NCBI RefSeq assembly: GCF_900114375.1
Contig: NZ_FOSV01000001.1
Location: forward strand, 488,600-552,599
Direction of reading: 5' to 3'
DNA from: Methylorubrum salsuginis
GTDB taxonomy: Bacteria; Pseudomonadota; Alphaproteobacteria; Rhizobiales; Beijerinckiaceae
DNA length: 64,000 nt
Position numbers and translations under genes: made by a program. The notes beneath the pieces were generated by a model. The model worked only from the letters and a program-made list of their open reading frames with translations. It was not told where the DNA came from and did no database searches. Below, in pieces: positions 62,061-64,000 of this stretch. How positions within the stretch are numbered: the first letter of the stretch is position 1; every line of letters begins with the position of its first letter.

Positions 62061-62750
62061 ATGGATCTCAACTCGCCCCTGTTCGACAGCATCCGCATCA
62101 AGCCGACCTGCGACGACCCCAAGGACGGCTCGAAGGCGAGTCCGAAGGGGGGCCGGGCGGGCGCGAAGGCGAGCGCGAGCGCCACCACCGAAGCTACCTG
62201 CGAGGCGCCGGGCTGCACCGGGGCGGGCCTCTACCGCGCGCCCAAGGGGCGCAAGCAGGAGGGGCAATATTACCGCTTTTGCATCGATCACGTGCGCGCC
62301 TACAACGCCGCCTACAATTACTTCGACGGCATGAACGACGCCGCGGTCGAGGCCTATCAGAAGGACGCGATGGTCGGCCATCGTCCCACTTGGTCGATGG
62401 GCGTGAACGCCGCCACCGGGACCGACAAGACGAGCAAGAAGCCGGAGGGCGAGCGCGATTGGGCCTATGCCGACCCGCTCGGCGTCCTGCGCGCCAACGG
62501 GTTGGGCGGCTCGGGCCGGCGGCAGGCGGCGCCCGAGCCGCAACGCCCGCGCCACACGGCTGCCGTGACCAAGGCGCTCGACGTGATGGGCCTCGACGAG
62601 AACGCCGATACCGCGGCGATCAAGGCCCAGTACAAGACCCTGGTGAAGCGCTTCCACCCGGATGCCAACGGCGGCGACCGCTCGTTCGAGGAGCGCCTGC
62701 GCGACATCATCCGCGCCCACGACGTGCTGCGCGCCGCCGGGATGTGCTGA
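62061..62750 (+). CDS. J-domain co-chaperone with N-terminal Cys motif
   Basis: The 229-residue protein ends in a J domain (ALDVMGLDENADTAAIKAQY, with HPD in KRFHPDANGG). The N-terminal part carries CEAPGC and YRFCIDHVRAYN, with conserved Cys residues that could bind metal. It is the alphaproteobacterial J protein usually found between bolA and cobS. It would stimulate DnaK; the client is unknown. ATG at 62061 fits the conserved start (MDLNSPLFDSIRIKP). Confidence 0.9.
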   Translation: MDLNSPLFDSIRIKPTCDDPKDGSKASPKGGRAGAKASASATTEATCEAPGCTGAGLYRAPKGRKQEGQYYRFCIDHVRAYNAAYNYFDGMNDAAVEAYQKDAMVGHRPTWSMGVNAATGTDKTSKKPEGERDWAYADPLGVLRANGLGGSGRRQAAPEPQRPRHTAAVTKALDVMGLDENADTAAIKAQYKTLVKRFHPDANGGDRSFEERLRDIIRAHDVLRAAGMC

Positions 62751-63091
62751 TGCGCGGCACGAAGGATGCACGCGGCGCCGGTCTCCATCGTCGCGGCGAG
62801 GGCGGACATTCCGCGTCGGCTTCCTATATCGCGCCTCAAGCGCCTTGACGCCCTACCCCCCTTGGCGATGCCGAGGGCCGGCGATTAAGGATGACGGCCC
62901 TTAGAGCGCATTCCGACGAAGTGGGCACCGGTTCGTCGAAAGAATGCGCGCCAAACAAATACCGAGAGCCGTGCCCGACCCGAAGTGGTCGGGCACGGCT
63001 CTCGGCCCGTAGAGTCGACGATCCCGAGACGATGCAAAGCGCGACCGCGCCGGGCCCGATGCCCCCGCCGGCCGCACCGATGAGGTTCCGT
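62751..63091. promoter_or_regulatory. Gap upstream of cobS with two inverted repeats
   Basis: No gene is seen here. An imperfect inverted repeat lies at 62906-62949 (GCGCATTC...GACGAA / TTCGTC...GAATGCGC), around a GTGGGCACCGG centre. A perfect 19-bp hairpin follows at 62962-63005 (arms CCGAGAGCCGTGCCCGACC and complement, 6-nt loop). The latter probably ends the J-domain transcript; it lies 86 bp before cobS. No cobalamin riboswitch core was recognised. Confidence 0.55.
62962..63005. terminator. Perfect 19-bp hairpin upstream of cobS
   Basis: Left arm 62962-62980 and right arm 62987-63005 pair without mismatch around a 6-nt loop. It is one of the strongest stems in the window. No T-run follows, so it may be a Rho-dependent or structure-only terminator, or a REP-like unit. 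Confidence 0.6.
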
Positions 63092-64000
63092 ATGCTGTCC
63101 GACGAAACGCCCGCTTCCCTGCCCGACCGTCAGGTCTCCGTCCGCGAGGTGTTCGGCATCGACCTCGACCTCAAGGTCCCGGCCTTCTCGGAGCCCGAGG
63201 AGCATGTGCCGGATCTCGACCCGGATTACATCTTCGACCGCGAGACCACGTTGTCGATCCTGGCGGGCTTCGCCAAGAACCGCCGCGTCATGGTCACGGG
63301 CTATCACGGCACCGGCAAATCGACCCATATCGAGCAGGTCGCGGCGCGGCTGAACTGGCCCTGCATCCGGATCAACCTCGACAGCCACGTCTCGCGCATC
63401 GACCTCGTCGGCAAGGACGCCATCGTCCTGAAGGACGGCAAGCAGGTCACCGCCTTCCAGGACGGCATCCTGCCCTGGGCGCTGCAGAACAACGTCGCGC
63501 TGGTGTTCGACGAGTACGATGCCGGCCGCCCGGACGTGATGTTCGTGATCCAGCGCGTGCTGGAGGTCTCCGGCCGGCTGACCCTGCTCGACCAGAAGCG
63601 CGTCATCCGCCCGCATCCGGGCTTCCGCCTGTTCGCCACCGCCAACACGGTGGGCCTGGGCGACACGTCGGGCCTCTATCACGGCACCCAGCAGATCAAC
63701 CAGGGCCAGATGGACCGCTGGTCGATCGTCACCACGCTCAACTACCTGCCGCACGACCGCGAGGTCGACATCGTGTTGTCGAAAGCGACGCACTACCAGG
63801 GCGAGGGCGGGCGCGACACGGTGAGCCGGATGGTCCGCGTGGCCGACCTCACCCGCAACGCCTTCATGAACGGCGACCTCTCCACCGTGATGAGCCCGCG
63901 CACGGTCATCACCTGGGCCGAGAACGCCGACATCTTCCGCGACATCGGCTTCGCGTTCCGGGTGACGTTCCTGAACAAGTGCGACGAGCTGGAGCGCCCG
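63092..64000 (+). CDS. cobS: Cobaltochelatase AAA+ subunit CobS, N-terminal part
   Basis: The frame runs off the right edge after 303 residues. It opens with [20 protein letters not shown]. Walker A is GYHGTGKST and Walker [29 protein letters not shown] follows. CobS forms the hexameric motor that, with CobT and CobN, inserts cobalt into hydrogenobyrinate diamide in aerobic B12 synthesis. ATG 63092 is preferred because GAGG lies 7 bases upstream; an in-frame ATG at 63080 is possible. Confidence 0.95.
   Translation, partial: MLSDETPASLPDRQVSVREVFGIDLDLKVPAFSEPEEHVPDLDPDYIFDRETTLSILAGFAKNRRVMVTGYHGTGKSTHIEQVAARLNWPCIRINLDSHVSRIDLVGKDAIVLKDGKQVTAFQDGILPWALQNNVALVFDEYDAGRPDVMFVIQRVLEVSGRLTLLDQKRVIRPHPGFRLFATANTVGLGDTSGLYHGTQQINQGQMDRWSIVTTLNYLPHDREVDIVLSKATHYQGEGGRDTVSRMVRVADLTRNAFMNGDLSTVMSPRTVITWAENADIFRDIGFAFRVTFLNKCDELERP

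Noticed and set aside
62751..63091. Cobalamin riboswitch upstream of cobS
   Set aside because: No B12-box-like sequence or multi-branch core was found; only simple hairpins are present.
62885..63793. About 300-codon minus-strand frame opposite cobS
   Set aside because: The plus strand encodes CobS with Walker A and B motifs; the antisense frame is a shadow.

Overview
The window is a chromosomal stretch of a very GC-rich alphaproteobacterium. Gene content points to the Hyphomicrobiales (Rhizobiales), most likely Methylobacterium/Methylorubrum: a giant GPR/RgsE-type pole protein, a PodJ-like protein, a bolA - J-domain - cobS block, and GC-rich palindromic intergenic repeats. The taxon is inferred from gene content, not from a search. 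No tRNA, rRNA, CRISPR array, insertion sequence or prophage gene was seen. The genes look like core or lineage-specific chromosome.

Layout. 1-2.1 kb: MFS transporter fragment, CheZ-like phosphatase, DUF1489 protein. 2.3-10.7 kb: one 2,812-residue membrane-anchored repeat protein related to the growth-pole-ring proteins. 11-14 kb: Hpt protein, [2Fe-2S] ferredoxin, divergent SDR/TetR pair. 14-18.4 kb: RND efflux pump with its adaptor. 18.5-22.6 kb: Mla-type lipid transport operon (permease, ATPase, MCE protein, lipoprotein). 22.6-30 kb, leftward: TonB-dependent receptor, PepSY membrane protein, DUF2946 protein, small exported proteins, and a PepSY / response regulator / histidine kinase operon. 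30-32.8 kb: degenerate nuclease-fold protein and a run of small lineage-specific genes. 32.9-37.1 kb: a tightly coupled kaiC-kaiB-kaiB-hybrid kinase operon. 37.4-40.2 kb: threonine synthase and an M16 peptidase. 40.3-44.3 kb: exported Gfo/Idh oxidoreductase, PAP2 phosphatase, 2'-5' RNA ligase-like protein, AlgX-like protein. 44.5-47.8 kb: PodJ-like polarity protein. 48-55.2 kb: beta-oxidation genes (acyl-CoA dehydrogenase, thiolase, FadB-like fusion) with DUF2059 and EAL genes between them. 55.4-59 kb: YqaE, YjbQ, ATP-dependent DNA ligase and ligase-associated exonuclease. 59-64 kb: TPR methyltransferase, DUF1275, ArfB, BolA, J-domain protein and the start of cobS.

The observations most worth a second look are these. 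(1) A family of ~150 bp palindromic elements occurs in three copies. One lies in frame inside the DNA ligase gene, and another has its ~51 bp core inverted relative to its arms. (2) The Kai operon has two KaiB-type proteins and a KaiC with Ser-Ser at the phosphosite pair. (3) The giant pole protein is built from 44-, 55- and 58-residue super-repeats, the first two being exact multiples of 11. (4) A thermonuclease-fold protein has lost its metal ligands. (5) A near-perfect 22 bp palindrome lies upstream of the acyl-CoA dehydrogenase.
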